Positions 35,472 to 47,189 of a stretch of DNA of 64,000 nucleotides are shown here, one piece after another. Numbering within the stretch: the stretch's first letter is position 1; each line of letters begins with the position of its first letter. The stretch is from the NCBI RefSeq assembly GCF_011386835.1, contig NC_088800.1, positions 4,216,001 to 4,280,000 on the forward strand, in the 5' to 3' direction. The stretch comes from Chrysemys picta bellii (taxonomy: Eukaryota > Chordata > Testudines > Emydidae). The translations under genes and the position numbers were made by a program. Below the pieces are notes generated by a model. That model was not told the DNA's origin, did not search any database, and saw nothing but the letters and a program-made list of their open reading frames with translations.

Positions 35472-36436
35472 AACCATCTCTAAAATTCAGAGCCCGTTAA
35501 CTGACAAGTACCAACTATCACAATGGACTATACTAATAAAAGAACTTCAGCATAAAGCGTGCACTGTATTCAAGACAGGTATTTGGAAGGATATTTTGTT
35601 ATCCACAATCTTACTTGATTCCCAGTCTTAGGGCTGTACACTGCTGCCTATCACCATAATACTTGAGCATAGTCAAAATATGTTAAAGTTAGAAGAAGAA
35701 ATTACTAAAGTAGTCAGTGCATTGCTTTTAACCATGAGTTTCTTTTGTCGTCACTGTTTTTCACCCCTCTTTCTCCACTTCTGCTAGTCAATTTTCAACC
35801 GCCATGTCAGTCATACCTCTCCCCCACATCCCTACTAAAAAGACAGAGAACTTAAGTGAAGGCAAAATAAGTTGCAGCTATCTTAGCCACCATAGCTAGC
35901 AGCTATCAAGGACTAGTATACACCAAACTTGAAAAAATTCTTACATTTCATCGAGGTAACTTCAAATACTATGTTTTTTAAAATGCATTCTGTTTACGCT
36001 GTTTACCTTAAGTGGCTCCTCTAAACAGGAATGAATAATAAAATGTATATTATTTTTTAAAGTTAACAAGAACATGTGTTTATGGTCTAGGCCGTTTAAG
36101 TGTTCTGAAGGACATATCACCTTGGTTTGCCTCAAGATCCATTTTCTCTTAGCCACTTACATCAAAAGCATTACCTGGTGCTGGACTTCGTTTTTTGGGG
36201 TGGGAGTTTTTACATGTAAAGAAAACCTCCCGCAAGGTGGATAAAGAGAGAGCCCTGAGAGCCAAATCATTTGACCGTGTTTAAGTTTGGTGATACTGTC
36301 ATTTTAAAAAGGCGTGACAGAACTTACATCAAACGGCAAAGAGGAACTAGAGTGTGCATTTGGGGCAGGGGGGGGAGGGAAAAAAGCTGCGGGTTTCAAA
36401 AATACTTAGAGGAGGTTTTATTTCATTTGGCATCGA

Positions 36437-37558
36437 TAGGATCCTACCAAATTCACAGCTGTGAAAAACAAGTCATGGACCATGAAATCTGATCTCCCCT
36501 GTGAAATCTGGCTATTGTAGGGGAGGGGGAGGGCTCAAGGGGCCCCAGCCGGGAGCTCAGACCATGGGCCGGGCTCCAGCTGCTAGTCCCAGCCCAGGGT
36601 GAGGAGGGACAGGACCTCCTTTTCCCCTGCAGGGGCCGCTCTCAATCCTGGGTCAGACTCACCTCCAGAAACCTCCCCAACCTACAGGAAGCTCCAAGGC
36701 CCCAACTGTCAGCCCCCGACCTGGGCAGAGGCTGCAGGGAAAACCCCAGATATATAGTAACCCATCCCCCCATACCCGCACTTCTGCTCTGTTGCTAGCA
36801 CTGGCATTGACTTTAGAGCTTGGCACCTGGCCAGCAGACACTGCTCTGAAGGTGGCACCCCTGCCAGCAGCAGCGCAGAAGTAAGGATGGCAATCCCACA
36901 AGCCCTCTACAATAGCCTTACAACCTCCCACCCCACAACTCCCTTTTGGGTGAGGTTACAACCCAAGTTCCCTCTAAGCTGCACAGCTGCCTATTAAACC
37001 CCAGGCACGGGCCCAGGGCTGCAGCCGGGGGAGAGGCACCCCTCCCCGCCGGCCGCAGTGTGGAGCTGCCAGGCAAAGGAGCCCCTCCCTCGGCCCAGCC
37101 CAGCCCCACCGGAGCTGCCGCGGCCGGGAAGAGGTGTCTCTCCCCAGCCCCGAGCTGCTGCAGCAAGAGGGCTGGGGAGAGTCCTCTCTCCTGACCACAA
37201 CACCGGGGCAGCCTGCACCCCAAACCCCCAGCCACACCCCAGGGCCCACCCGCTCCGCACCCCACCCCTCTGCCCCAGCCCTGAACCCCCTCCCACACTC
37301 CGAACCCCTCGGCCCCACCCCCTCTATATGAATTTTGTTATGTGCACCAATATGAAGGTGATGTGTGTCACGTCACCTCCATATTGGTGCACATAACAAA
37401 ATACATTCCATACATGGGCGTAAAAAATTAGAGGGAACACTAGTTACAACACCATGAAATTTCATATGTAAAACATTTGAAACTGTGAAATTGACTATTT
37501 TTAAAATCCTATGACCATGAAATTGACCAAAATGAACCATGAATTTGGTAGGGCCATA
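36437..37558. mobile_element. hAT-type element hosting a second hAT element
   Basis: Ends TAGGATCCTACCAAATTCA and TGAATTTGGTAGGGCCATA are inverted repeats. Flanking octamers GGCATCGA (36429-36436) and GGCATTGA (37559-37566) match at 7 of 8 positions, as for hAT elements. Subterminal repeats such as CCATGAAAT/ATTTCATGG occur at both sides. The interior is GC-rich and without transposase. A younger element at 36963-37442 interrupts it. Confidence 0.88.
36963..37442. mobile_element. Nested GC-rich hAT-type MITE
   Basis: Inserted in the element at 36437-37558. The inverted ends are built on AAGTTCCCTCTAA and TTAGAGGGAACACT, and the octamer GTTACAAC is exact on both sides (36955-36962 and 37443-37450). 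The CpG-rich body could be mistaken for a promoter. Near its right end is a hairpin with arms TTTTGTTATGTGCACCAATA and its reverse complement. Overlapping open frames on both strands here are a composition effect. Confidence 0.9.
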
Positions 37559-38817
37559 GGCATTGACCATCACTGTTAGCTGAATTACTATGAATTTTTC
37601 AGATGCCATTTCCAATCTAAAACTAGCAATTCACGTCTATTTTCCTTTTCAAACACTCAAAACATTATATATAGGCTTCTCCTTTCCATTTATGATTGTA
37701 TCCTCTGGTCTCTTTACTCTTGCATAGTCTCTCCTTCTATTTCCCAAGATGGCCTGCTGAATGAAACCAATGACAAGTCTAGATTGCTTCATTTCTCTTA
37801 GGGAACCGAGAGGACTTGTGTGTACTACATGAAACTGAGAATCCTCTGTGCATACAGTACTTCCCTACAACCCCAATAGAAACAAAGTCCTAAACAAGGC
37901 TCTGGTCAGTTTCTCTTTGGAATCTCTGCCAATGGGGAAGAGTTCTGTTCAGAATAGCAACAGACCAATGTGACCCCACTCTGAAGGATTTTCCTGCAGG
38001 GGAATTTTGGAAATGCAAGGGGTCATGGGAAATTAAAAGCCCATGGTCATTTTGGGACTACCTGTTTTTTTCTTGTATGGGATTTTCTAAAACCCTACCT
38101 TTATTATTCAGTATTTCTGATGTCAATTTACAATGATAAATTTCAAGATAATATTCATTGGGTTTGAGAAGTAATTAGTATAAGTTGAGGCCTAAAATAA
38201 CTGCTATATTTTGTAGGCAGGTAGCATCAGGCTTCTGAGTTTCCACAAACATGGAAAGTGCTGCGGAGTCCACTCCTTACCACCGTTTGCTGCCTTAGTA
38301 TAATGAAAAATCTAAGGTTCCATTAAAAAAAAAAAAAAGATGTTGCCACCTGTGGCTATGAAGATAACTTGAGATGCAAAAGGAGTATAAGATGATGCTT
38401 TGCTGTATTCCCAAACTCTTCAAACCACCAAAACAATAGTTCTGATATGTATACTGCCTCACTCACTTAATGAATTAACTTTGAAACCTACAATATGACC
38501 ATATTATAGAGAGCGCTCACTAGTTGTTGTTTTAGCATAAACCTGCTTATCCCACAAACCCAACCAATCTTCCCCAACTCCCTAGAGGTCAAAAGTCTGA
38601 AATGTTCTCTACCCAGCTCCTAAAACCTCCAGCTTTCTGCATGAAATCTTCTACAGTGTGGGTAGGTATTGTCAATATAAGAGTCTGTGGTGGACTAAAA
38701 ACCGAAGGAACACAATATAAAAAAAATTAGCCACTGTATTGATTATATAATTCATTTTAATATTTAAATACCTTCATTTTAATTTAAATAAAGTTGTCAC
38801 AGAATTTCTGTATTTCT

Positions 38818-39060
38818 GTTAACATAAGAATGGCCAGACTGGGTCAGACTAAACATCTATCTAGCCCAGTATCCCGGCTGACAGTGGCCGGAGCCAAATG
38901 CTTCAGCCGGAATGAACAGAACCCGGCAATTATCAAGTGATCCATCCCCTGTCGTCCAGTCCCAGCTTCTGGCAGTCAGAGGTTTAGGGATGCCCAGACC
39001 ATGGGGTTGCAACAGACAAATACGAACCAAGGACCATGCTGCAGAAATTAGGGCCAGCTC
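38818..39060 (-). mobile_element. CR1 LINE 3' end, reverse orientation
   Basis: Plus-strand motifs AACATAAGAATGGCCAGACT, GGGTCAGACTAAACATC, TCAAGTGATCCATCCCCTGT and CCAGCTTCTGGCAGTCAGAG are the reverse complement of the CR1 tail at 15385-15545. Confidence 0.85.
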
Positions 39061-39856
39061 GGTGCAGAGTACACATGGTTTAGGCTCAGCTGAGAGATCT
39101 ATTAGCATCTTTTACACGTGCAGCTACTCTATACTCCTCTTCTAGCTACAGGGTATTTCTTTATATGGATTTACTTAAGTAGAGCAGATGAGCTAGTTCA
39201 TAAAAAGAGAGGGTGTCTTAGAACATTTCAGTCACTCACAATATAGTGTTGACAAGTGAGAGAGAAAGTGACATTTAAATACATCTGAGACACTGAAATA
39301 CAACATGTAAATCTTCCTTGTGTTTAAAGAGATCCATTTGTTAAGCTGAAGGGTTTAAACAACTACTATAACCATTTCCTCAGTGGCTAGAATCCCTCAT
39401 AATTCTGCAGTTTTCTTGCTTTGGTAAGAACATACAGATTCAGTTCTTGGAAACATTGGGGAAACCCAGACTGGATAAGGAAGTTTTCCAACTAGAGACA
39501 CACCCCATGAATAGGCATTTTCCCCTTAAAGGTTAAGCACCCAAAATCTGTAGTAAGTACTGATATGATGAAAGCATGATCCATAGCATAAATAAACTTC
39601 ATTAACCAAAATAAACAACATTCTTCACTGGATTATACTTGCAACATTAAGAAGCTAAAAGTGCCATGGTGTTCCCTTAAACAGGTGTACTCAATCAACT
39701 TGAAACTATTTTAAAGTTGATTTTTGAAACAAACTAGATTTCAGGTATTTTCTTATTGATTTTTGTAGTTTTATGATGTTTTCCCATTTTATTGATTTTA
39801 TCCCTCCTTCCCTGTTGTAGCATAAGAGCTACAGGAAAAATATGGGAACTCACTAA

Positions 39857-40111
39857 GGCCACATCTACACTAGCATTCCGCCAAGCTAGCTGAAGAGGTT
39901 TGAGCCCTGACTGACACAACTGTGCTGGCAGAATCTCCTAGTATAGATGGAGTTACACCTCCAAAACCGTGCTTTTACTAGAACAGGTTGTTTTGCTTGG
40001 GAGGTGAGGGGGTGGAATAAGCTATGCAAGAAAACCCCAGCTTTGCCAGTATAAGCTGCATCCACACTAGGAGTCCTTTGCCAGAAAAGCATTCCTACTG
40101 TAGATCTAGTC
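39857..40111. mobile_element. Harbinger-like MITE
   Basis: Left end GGCCACATCTACACTAGCAT preceded by TAA. Right part ATCCACACTAGGAGTCC and CTACTGTAGATCTAGTC. Both halves pair loosely. The exact right end is uncertain. Confidence 0.6.
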
Positions 40112-40196
40112 AAACTATAGTGAGGAAACACTGACTATACACCAAGTGCTGTCAAGCAAAGTAAACAATCAGAAAAAATAATTCTCTGATTTTTTC

Positions 40197-40275
40197 CAGC
40201 CTCATCTACACTTCAATGGTTTGCTGATATGGCTATACAGGCAAAACTCCTTTAGCACAGACACATTTTAATATA
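40197..40275. repeat. Fragment of a CTACAC-ended MITE
   Basis: CAGCCTCATCTACACTTCAA followed by GGCTATACAGGCAAAACTCC, one arm of the family at 39857. The partner arm is missing. Confidence 0.4.
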
Positions 40276-41343
40276 GTGCATGTCATAAAGCAGCGAAGTC
40301 AAAAAACACAAAGGGCCTAGGACCGCTTAAGGGCCGTTCAAAGTGAATATCAGGGTAAGATGATAAACAAGCATTGTAAGGAAAGTATCTGTAGTTTGAC
40401 TCATTAGTCATGACCTTGTAACTCTAGAGGCTAGATCTAACCTGAAAATATAAATCTGATATTTCTTGTTTGGCTACATAACACACAAATATATGCTCCT
40501 GTGTAATAGTGTGGAGCATTAGTCATGAAGGAGAATTATCTTACGTGTAAAAATCTCACCCTGATCTTCCGGTGCTGTATCTCATGGTTCATTTTTCACT
40601 TTAAGACACAGATGCACTGATGGCCTTGAGAGAGTCATTTAATTTCTGTATCTCAGTGAGAGTGATGTGCAGACTAAAACACTTCGAAAAGAGCACTCTA
40701 TAAGTATTATTCAAAATTTGCCCTCTTGGCTTTATGACTCTCATGGACTTGTTCCACCCCAACTCCAACATGGTTGCACATATCTATTTCCCTCCTAACA
40801 GGAAAGGATGTTCTTCCATTTGTGCTGCCTCCAGGTCTCTGTCTTCCCCAATTCTTTCCAAACAAATGACTACTTTTAAATTAAGCCAGAGTTTTAGCAA
40901 ACACTGAAAGTAAAGATTGTACAAGCACCAAAGGCAAAAAGATAACATCTAGGTGCATTTAAGGGCAGAAACAAGGAAGGAGATTTTTGCCTAAAGCTGC
41001 CACGTTGGCCAACACTCTCGCATGTCAGTATGTGAAAGACACAACCCAGCAAATGAGTATTTCTACATCACAGTAGTTGGTCAAGTGGCATACTTAGAGA
41101 AGTCAGGAAGGACAAATTAGTCCAGGATGCTGACTAAAAAGTTGTGACCCTTCTCTGGAATGTTACTGCATTGGCAGACACTTTTAAATATGTATTTGGA
41201 TGGGCACCAAACCACACTTTTTGCCTAAAGCCACACAAAGACCTTTATGACACTCCACCCATTATTCTAAAAGGTCTTACTCAGTACCAAGGAAGCTGAA
41301 TACCTTATTCATCTTTTAAAGACAGTAAATATATATTTTTAAA

Positions 41344-41480
41344 TAAAACAGAAAGGAGGGGGAAGGTAGATAAAGACAAAGGGTAGAGTGGAAGTGGGGG
41401 AAAACTATAACCTTAAAGATTAGCTGGAAGTGACAGGGAAGTAGCAGAAAAAACAATAGAATGGAAAAAAATGGAAGAGG
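41344..41480. other. Purine-rich tract
   Basis: A stretch of mainly A and G on the plus strand, including GAAAGGAGGGGGAAGG and AAAATGGAAGAGGGAAAAGG. No coding or repeat family assignment. Confidence 0.5.
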
Positions 41481-42316
41481 GAAAAGGTACCACCACTAGG
41501 AGAACTTGCCCACCTAAAATCAAAGATTAAAATCCCAAAGAATTTGTTTTAAGTTGCCAGGAATGTAACAAGTGGCAATAGTTATAAAATGTCACCAAAA
41601 CAAGGACAGGTGGGGAGGGGGAGAAAGAGAACACAAGTTTGTTTCCTGAGGTGGTTCTTCCTTCCCGTTCAGAGTTAATTTTTTTTAAATGTTAACTTAT
41701 TCTCTCTCTCTCACACACACACCCCCAACAAAAGCCTCTCCAAAACCATAGTCGCTGCAGAATTTCTATTGAGTTTCCAACAGGAAATACACAGTTAATT
41801 ATCAGAGCTAACAGCCCTGGTGCTGATTCCAAGGAAATGCAAAGTTTTCTTTTAGATATATAACTGATGGAAGTCAAACAAAGTCCCAATGGCATATAAA
41901 TGGATTTTAGAAGGCTCAGAATAGCTTTTAGTTCTTATTAGTGGCATGAGAAACAAGACATCAAAAATGTGGGGTATCTGTATAGATACAAAGATAATAC
42001 AATAAAAGTCTTCATTACCTGATCCTGCAAACACTTATGCACATATATAATTTTACTCACTTGGGTAGCTCCACTGACTTACCTGGGACTACTTACATGC
42101 TTAAATGTTGGAGGACCTGAGCCTGATTTATACAAGTCCAAGTTATGCTAGCTGTAAGCAGGAACCTCTGACATTATCTGTATATTCATTTAAATAATGA
42201 TTTACAAAAACAAAAATTAAAAAGGAAAGCTGTCTTTGCTCTACTCTGCGCAGAGTGGAAGGCAAGGGCCAGTCTACACTAAGATTTTGTAAGGGCTTCT
42301 GTCACAGAGGTACTGA

Positions 42317-42590
42317 GGGTAAGTCTACACTACAATCCTTACAGCTGCAGTGCTGCATGCAACTACTGTTGCTGTAGAATAAGCACTTGCTTCAGCAATG
42401 GAAGGGGCTTTTCTGTGTAGAGTAAATCAACCTCCTTGAGAGGCAGTAGACAGATTATAGGAAGAATTCTTCCATCGCCCTACCGATACCAACACCGGAG
42501 CTCAGGTCGGCTTAACTATGTCTCACAGCAGTGTACATTTTTCACACTCCAGTAGCTAGATCGATCTAAGTTTTAGATGTAGACTAGACC
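42317..42590. mobile_element. Harbinger-like MITE, TGA flanks
   Basis: Left end GGGTAAGTCTACACTAC, right end GATGTAGACTAGACC, with TGA on both sides (42314-42316 and 42591-42593). A half-element of the same type (GGGCCAGTCTACACTAAG) lies just before it, near 42267. Confidence 0.65.
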
Positions 42591-42737
42591 TGAATAGATC
42601 AGGAGAACTGGCAGCAGTTGTAGTTTAGATTAGCCTTAAGAATTCAGACACATTTAGTGTTAGCAGAGTTCTACAACCGTTTCCCAGACAAATACAGACA
42701 GACATTTTTTCTTCTTCTGTGATTCAAGCTATAAACT

Positions 42738-42992
42738 ACTACTCTAAGAAGTTTATAGCATGGTTCTAAAATATGGTTCTAACTGAGGTCCTCAAAAATT
42801 AATCCTTGTTCACAATGAAAACCATATTAAAGGATTAAGTCATAGTACAGAAAGGGTCTCCATTAATCTCACTATACCTACAGCATCCAGCAGTATTAAC
42901 ACATTGTTTCACTGCCAGATAGCTCTTTGACACTAGAAACAAGTCTCTCTCTCTGGATGTTCTGGTAAAATCTACAATTCCTGGTGATGAGG
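42738..42992 (+). repeat. Host segment duplicated across an LTR, left copy
   Basis: About 255 bp beginning with ACTCTAAGAAGTTTATAGCA and ending GGTGATGAGG recur as a direct repeat at 43924-44172, about 95% identical by eye. The sequence itself looks like ordinary intron. The family A LTR lies between the two copies. Confidence 0.9.
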
Positions 42993-42995
42993 CTT

Positions 42996-43921
42996 TGTGA
43001 AGTTCCCCTCTGGTGTTATCTGGACTGGTGATCTGCTAGGTCACTACAATCCTTGACTCTGGGAGCCAGCCTTACCCCCCTCTGCTGTGAGAACCCCCAC
43101 TCGTGGGCTGTTCACGCACAGCCTCTGGCATGTAAGCTGCTCCCAGCTACTTGCAACCAAAGGACTTATCCCAAGGGGAGCCTCTGACACACTTCAAACC
43201 AAACGCACTGCTTCAGGTAGAATAAACAAACAAATTTATTAACTATAAATATAGATTTTAAGTGATTATAAGTCAAAGCACAGCAAGTCAGATTTGGTCA
43301 AATGAAATAAAAGCAAAATGCATTCTAAGCTGATCTTAACACTTTCAATGCCCTTACAAACTTAGATGCTTCTCACCACAGGCTGGCTGGTTGCCCTTCA
43401 GCCAGGCTCTCCCCTTTGATCAGCGCTTCAGTCGCTTAGTGCGGTGTCTGAAGATGTAGGTGGGAGAGAGAGAAAGAGCATGGCAAACGTCTCTCCCTTT
43501 TATCATGGCCTTTCCTTGCCCCCACCCCTTCAGAGTAAGTTGAGCATTAAGGAGTCTCTTCAAGCAAGGTTGAGCAATTCCTCTGGTGTGGCCTCATGCA
43601 GGTGAGTCATTGCATTGTAGCTCCCTTGCTGGACAATGGTTGTTGATGGATTGTTTGACACCACGCCCAAGCGTTGGTTACTTTCCTTGCTGTTGCCTCT
43701 GGGGAGCTAATATCTGGCTGATTCCCCCAACTTACAGCATGTTTTAGTGACAACCATACTACATAATTCTCATAACTTTATATGCATTAATGATATACAG
43801 TATGGACAGAGAAATGACTTTCAGCAGATCACAACCTTTCCCGATACCTTACAAGGCATGCTTTATACGCAAGATCAAGATTATATGAAAATGAGGGTTA
43901 CAGCATGCTCCCCCAAGGTAT
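42996..43921 (-). mobile_element. Solo LTR, family A copy 2, 5' edge missing
   Basis: On the plus strand it starts TGTGAAGTTCCCCTCTGGTG, the reverse complement of the end of the copy at 58413-59478. It shows the family motifs (reverse) GTAGCTCCCTTGCTGGACAA and ATCTGGCTGATTCCCCCAAC, and ends CCCCCAAGGTATAG. The first 7 or so bases of the LTR on its own strand, TGTGACA-like, are missing. There is no 5-bp duplication. A 250-bp direct repeat of host sequence flanks it instead. The orientation is the same as PIAS1. Confidence 0.85.
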
Positions 43922-43923
43922 AG

Positions 43924-44172
43924 AACTACTCTAAGAAGTTTATAGCATGGTTCTAAAATATGGTTCTAACTGAGGTCCTCAAAAATTAATCCTTGTTCAC
44001 AATGAAAACCATACTAAAGGATTAAATCATAGTAGAGAAAGAGTCTCCATTAATCTCACTATACCTACAGCATCCAGCAGTATTAACACATTGTTTCACT
44101 GCCAGATAGCTCTTTGACACTAGGAACAAGAGTCTCTCTGGGTGTTCTGGTAAAAATCTTACTATTGCAGGT
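43924..44172 (+). repeat. Host segment duplicated across an LTR, right copy
   Basis: Direct repeat of 42738-42992, starting ACTCTAAGAAGTTTATAGCA and ending GGTGATGAGG, with a handful of substitutions and short indels. The sequence after it (TTTTACATCACG) is not found after the left copy, where the LTR begins. Confidence 0.9.
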
Positions 44173-44950
44173 GATGAGGTTTTACATCACGTATGGCTAA
44201 GATTTGTTCATCCCTTCAGGGATTTTACAAACTAAACAACTGGAATTCCAGGATCACAGTAAGATTTATGAAAATATTAGCAAGGATGTCAGGAAAAACA
44301 ACATATTCCTTCTCTGTATGAAGCCACATTCCCTAATCTTAAATCCCATTTGTAAGACTAGCATGCTGTTAAGATAGAACTATAAAAATTGTAATCAGCC
44401 AATTGAAAAATTGCAAGAGAGAGTAAGACCAAAAAAATTCATGGAAACCTCAAGCCCCTCCATGACAGGTTGTAACTTCCTGCATCTGTCTAATGCATAC
44501 AGAACACTAAAAGGCTGAAGTTACAGTAATTCAATATGGAAGGGAGGCAAAAGCAGAAAAGTACAGTAATAAATATACAACACACTATAACTTTATGCAG
44601 GATATTGCTATTCATAATGAAAAACTCAGCTCCTTTCTGGTGTTACCCAAGCAATGTTTTCCCAAAGTGATGTAAAAAAAATGTACAAAATAATTAGGGC
44701 TGTTGATTAATCCCAGTTAACTCAGGTGACTAACTCAAAAAAATTAATCACGATTAATCGCACTGTTAAACAATAGAATACCAATTGAAATTTATTAAAT
44801 ATTTTGGATGTTTTTCTACATTTTCAAATATATCGATTTCAATTACAACACAGAATAGAAAGTATACAGTGCTCACTTTATATTATTTTTATTACAAATA
44901 CATGCACTGTAAAAATTATAAAAGAAATTGTATTTTTCAATTCACCTCAT

Positions 44951-45149
44951 ATTAATTAATTAATGGAGATATCCCATCTCCTAGAACTGGAAGGGACCTT
45001 GAAAGGTCATTGAGTCCAGCCCCCTGCCTTCACTAGCAGGACCAAGTACTGATTTTGCCCCAGATCCCCCAAGTGGCCCCCTCAAGGATTGAACTCACAA
45101 CCCTGGGTTTAGCAGGCCAATGCTCAAACCACTGAGCTATCCCTCCCCC
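44951..45149 (-). mobile_element. Cry-type tRNA-derived SINE
   Basis: On the minus strand it begins GGGGGGAGGG, then an A box (TAGCTCAGTGGTTTGAGCAT) and a B box region (GGGTTGTGAGTTCAATCC) as in a tRNA promoter. The body follows (GGGGCAAAATCAGTACTTGG, CCTTCCAGTTCTAGGAG) and a TTAA-rich tail. This is the tortoise Pol III SINE of cryptodiran turtles. The target duplication CCTCAT is seen at 44945-44950 and 45150-45155. It is inserted within a hAT relic, so it is the younger of the two. Confidence 0.93.
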
Positions 45150-45591
45150 CCTCATACAAGTACCGTAATGCAATCTCTTTATCATCAAAGTGCAACTTAC
45201 AAATGTCGTTTATTTGTTACATAACTGCACTCAAAAACAAAACAATGTAAAACTTTAGAGCCTACAAGTCCACTCAGTCCCACTTCTTGTTCAGCCAAGA
45301 GAAAACAAGTTTGTTTACATTTGCAGGAGATAATGCTGCCCACGTCTTGAGAACAGGCATTCACATGGCACTGGGGTCACAAGATATTTACGTGCCAGAT
45401 GCGCTAAAGATTCATGCACCTCTTCATGCTTCGGCCATCATTCCAGAGGACATACGCATGTCCATGCTGATGACGCTTGTTAAAAAAAATAATGCGTTAA
45501 TTAAATTTGTGACTGAACTCCTTGGTGGAGAATTATATGTCTCCTGCTCTGTTTTACCCGCATTCTGCTATAATTTCGTGTTATAGCAGTC

Positions 45592-45867
45592 TTGGATGAT
45601 GACCCAGCACATGTTGTTCGTTTTAAGAACACTTTCACTGCAAATTTGACAAAATGCAAAGAAGATACCAACGTGAAATTTCTAAAGATAGCTACAGCAC
45701 TCAACCCAAGGTTTAAGAATTTGAAGTGCCTTCCAAGATCTGAGAGGGACGAGATGCGGAGCATGCTTTCAGAAGTCTTAAAAGAGCAACACTCTGATGT
45801 GGAAACTACAGAACCCCAACCACCAAAAAAGAAAATCAACCTTCTGCTGGTGGCATCTGACTCATGA
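45592..45867 (+). pseudogene. hAT transposase fragment (middle region)
   Basis: A 91-residue open frame with DDDPAHVVRFKNTF, KFLKIATALNPRFKNLKC and EPQPPKKKINLL. A catalytic-domain stretch with an ALNPRFK motif is typical of hAT transposases of the ZBED-like group. The frame is shorter than a full transposase of 500-700 residues. The N-terminal zinc finger is absent, and the C-terminal hATC part is only present in antisense on the other half of the element. It is therefore dead. Confidence 0.75.
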
Positions 45868-46859
45868 TGAAAATGAACATGCATCAGTCCGCACTGCTTT
45901 GGATTGTTATCGAGCAGAACTCATCACCAGCATGGATGCATGTCCTCTGGAATGGCGTTGAAGCATCATGGGACATATGAATCTTTATCACATCTGGCAC
46001 GTAAATATTCTATTATTGTTTACCAGCACGATTAATCGCATGATTAATTGTGATTACATTTTTTAATCGATTGACAGCCCTAAAATTAATAAGTAGGTGC
46101 CAATTAAATGTTCCTGTAATACACAGGTGATGATGTAGCATCCTTACCTGAGGAAAACCTTATTTTATGTATTTATGCCCTGAGAAGAACAGTTCATAAT
46201 CATTCGTTTTGAACAAACCCATTCATTCACTGGTCCAATTTGCAAATAAAAAGTTTCAAGTAACTTTATTTTATTGTTAAAAATAATTTGCTATCTAAGT
46301 GATTTCAACATACTGCAACTGCAAGGAAAAAATTAAACTAGGATTGATTCAGTGTGCTAGTTCCCTCTCTTCTGAATCAGTCACCTTAAGCAGCTCACAT
46401 GTACCACCACCTAGTTCATGGATCTGATTTGCTAATACTGTACTAAGCTTCTCACTGCAGTGGCAAATGTATGACATACAGCTTCAAAAGTCCAATACCA
46501 TTTACTGTATAATGTTCTCACACACCTGTCAGTTTTCTTGCTAATAATACCACTGAAAACCTTTTAATATATCAGTTCAAAAAACAGTTTTAGCACTTCA
46601 GCGTTATTAAAAATTCTGTTTGGACATCTAAGAATAGAAAAAACATCTTTCTTGCACAGTGGCTTACTGATTTATTATAGATTAACTCCCATCATTTTGT
46701 TTCAAGGTCTCAGAAATGAGCTGTATTTGATGTCTAGAACCTGTGGTCTTGTTTATAAAGGACCCAGCAGCTAATGAAAATTCCAAGATGTCATGGGAGT
46801 ACATCATTGTCAATATATTACTGGAGTGTGGATAGTAACGGAATAGTCTCTAAATCTCT

Positions 46860-46879
46860 TTTTTTTTTTTTTTTTTTTT
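46860..46879. repeat. Poly-T run
   Basis: Twenty T in a row. Similar A/T homopolymers lie at about 8821-8838, 9430-9448, 38322-38338, 52721-52739 and 61132-61146. Confidence 0.9.
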
Positions 46880-46997
46880 GGCGCAGTTTGGCCAACAAAC
46901 TTAACAAAATAAATCAAAATAAACAAATGAAAGTACCCAACTTTTTGTGTAGGTGGTGGTTTAAGGCCAAGATTTTTCAAGTGTCACTAGCAATTTC

Positions 46998-47141
46998 GAC
47001 AAAAAACAACAAGGAGTCCGGTGGCACCTTAAAGACTAACAGATTTATTTGGGCATAAGCTTATGTTAGTCTTTAAGGTGCCACGGGACTCCTTGTTGTT
47101 TTTGTGGATACAGACTAACATGGCTACCCCCTGATACTTGA
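46998..47141. mobile_element. Palindromic repeat, copy 5
   Basis: Two facing arms: CAACAAGGAGTCCGGTGGCA on the left, and GGTGCCACGGGACTCCTTGT on the right, running to CAGACTAACATGGCTACCCC. The 10-bp target duplication TAGCAATTTC is exact (46988-46997 and 47142-47151). The hairpin region is deleted in this copy, leaving only GGGCATAAGCTTATG at the centre. Confidence 0.85.
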
Positions 47142-47189
47142 TAGCAATTTCTAGTTATCCAAATGCCCAATTTAAGAAACCTGAGACAG

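Larger units (their letters stand above)
44695..46082. mobile_element. hAT transposon relic with internal inversion
   Basis: Inverted ends TAGGGCTGTTGATTAATC and GATTGACAGCCCTA. Flanking octamers AAAATAAT (44687-44694) and AAATTAAT (46083-46090) match at 7 of 8 positions, giving hAT superfamily. The left half, to about 45480, lies antisense to the transposase. The right half is sense. The two overlap as an inverted repeat (about 45385-45475 against 45930-46010, with the shared motif TATTTACGTGCCAGAT or its complement). A Cry SINE is inserted at 44951-45149. Confidence 0.88.

Noticed and set aside
36918..37396. GC-rich block with overlapping 80-126-residue frames on both strands, resembling a CpG-island promoter or the missing PIAS1 exon 1
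   Set aside because: It lies inside a hAT MITE with exact 8-bp duplications (36963-37442). No ATG-led short exon with a phase-0 donor fits, and frames in all directions are expected from GC-rich DNA.
45287..45586. 99-residue frame on the plus strand at the left of the hAT relic
   Set aside because: This strand is antisense to the transposase there, so the frame is a shadow of the reversed half-gene.
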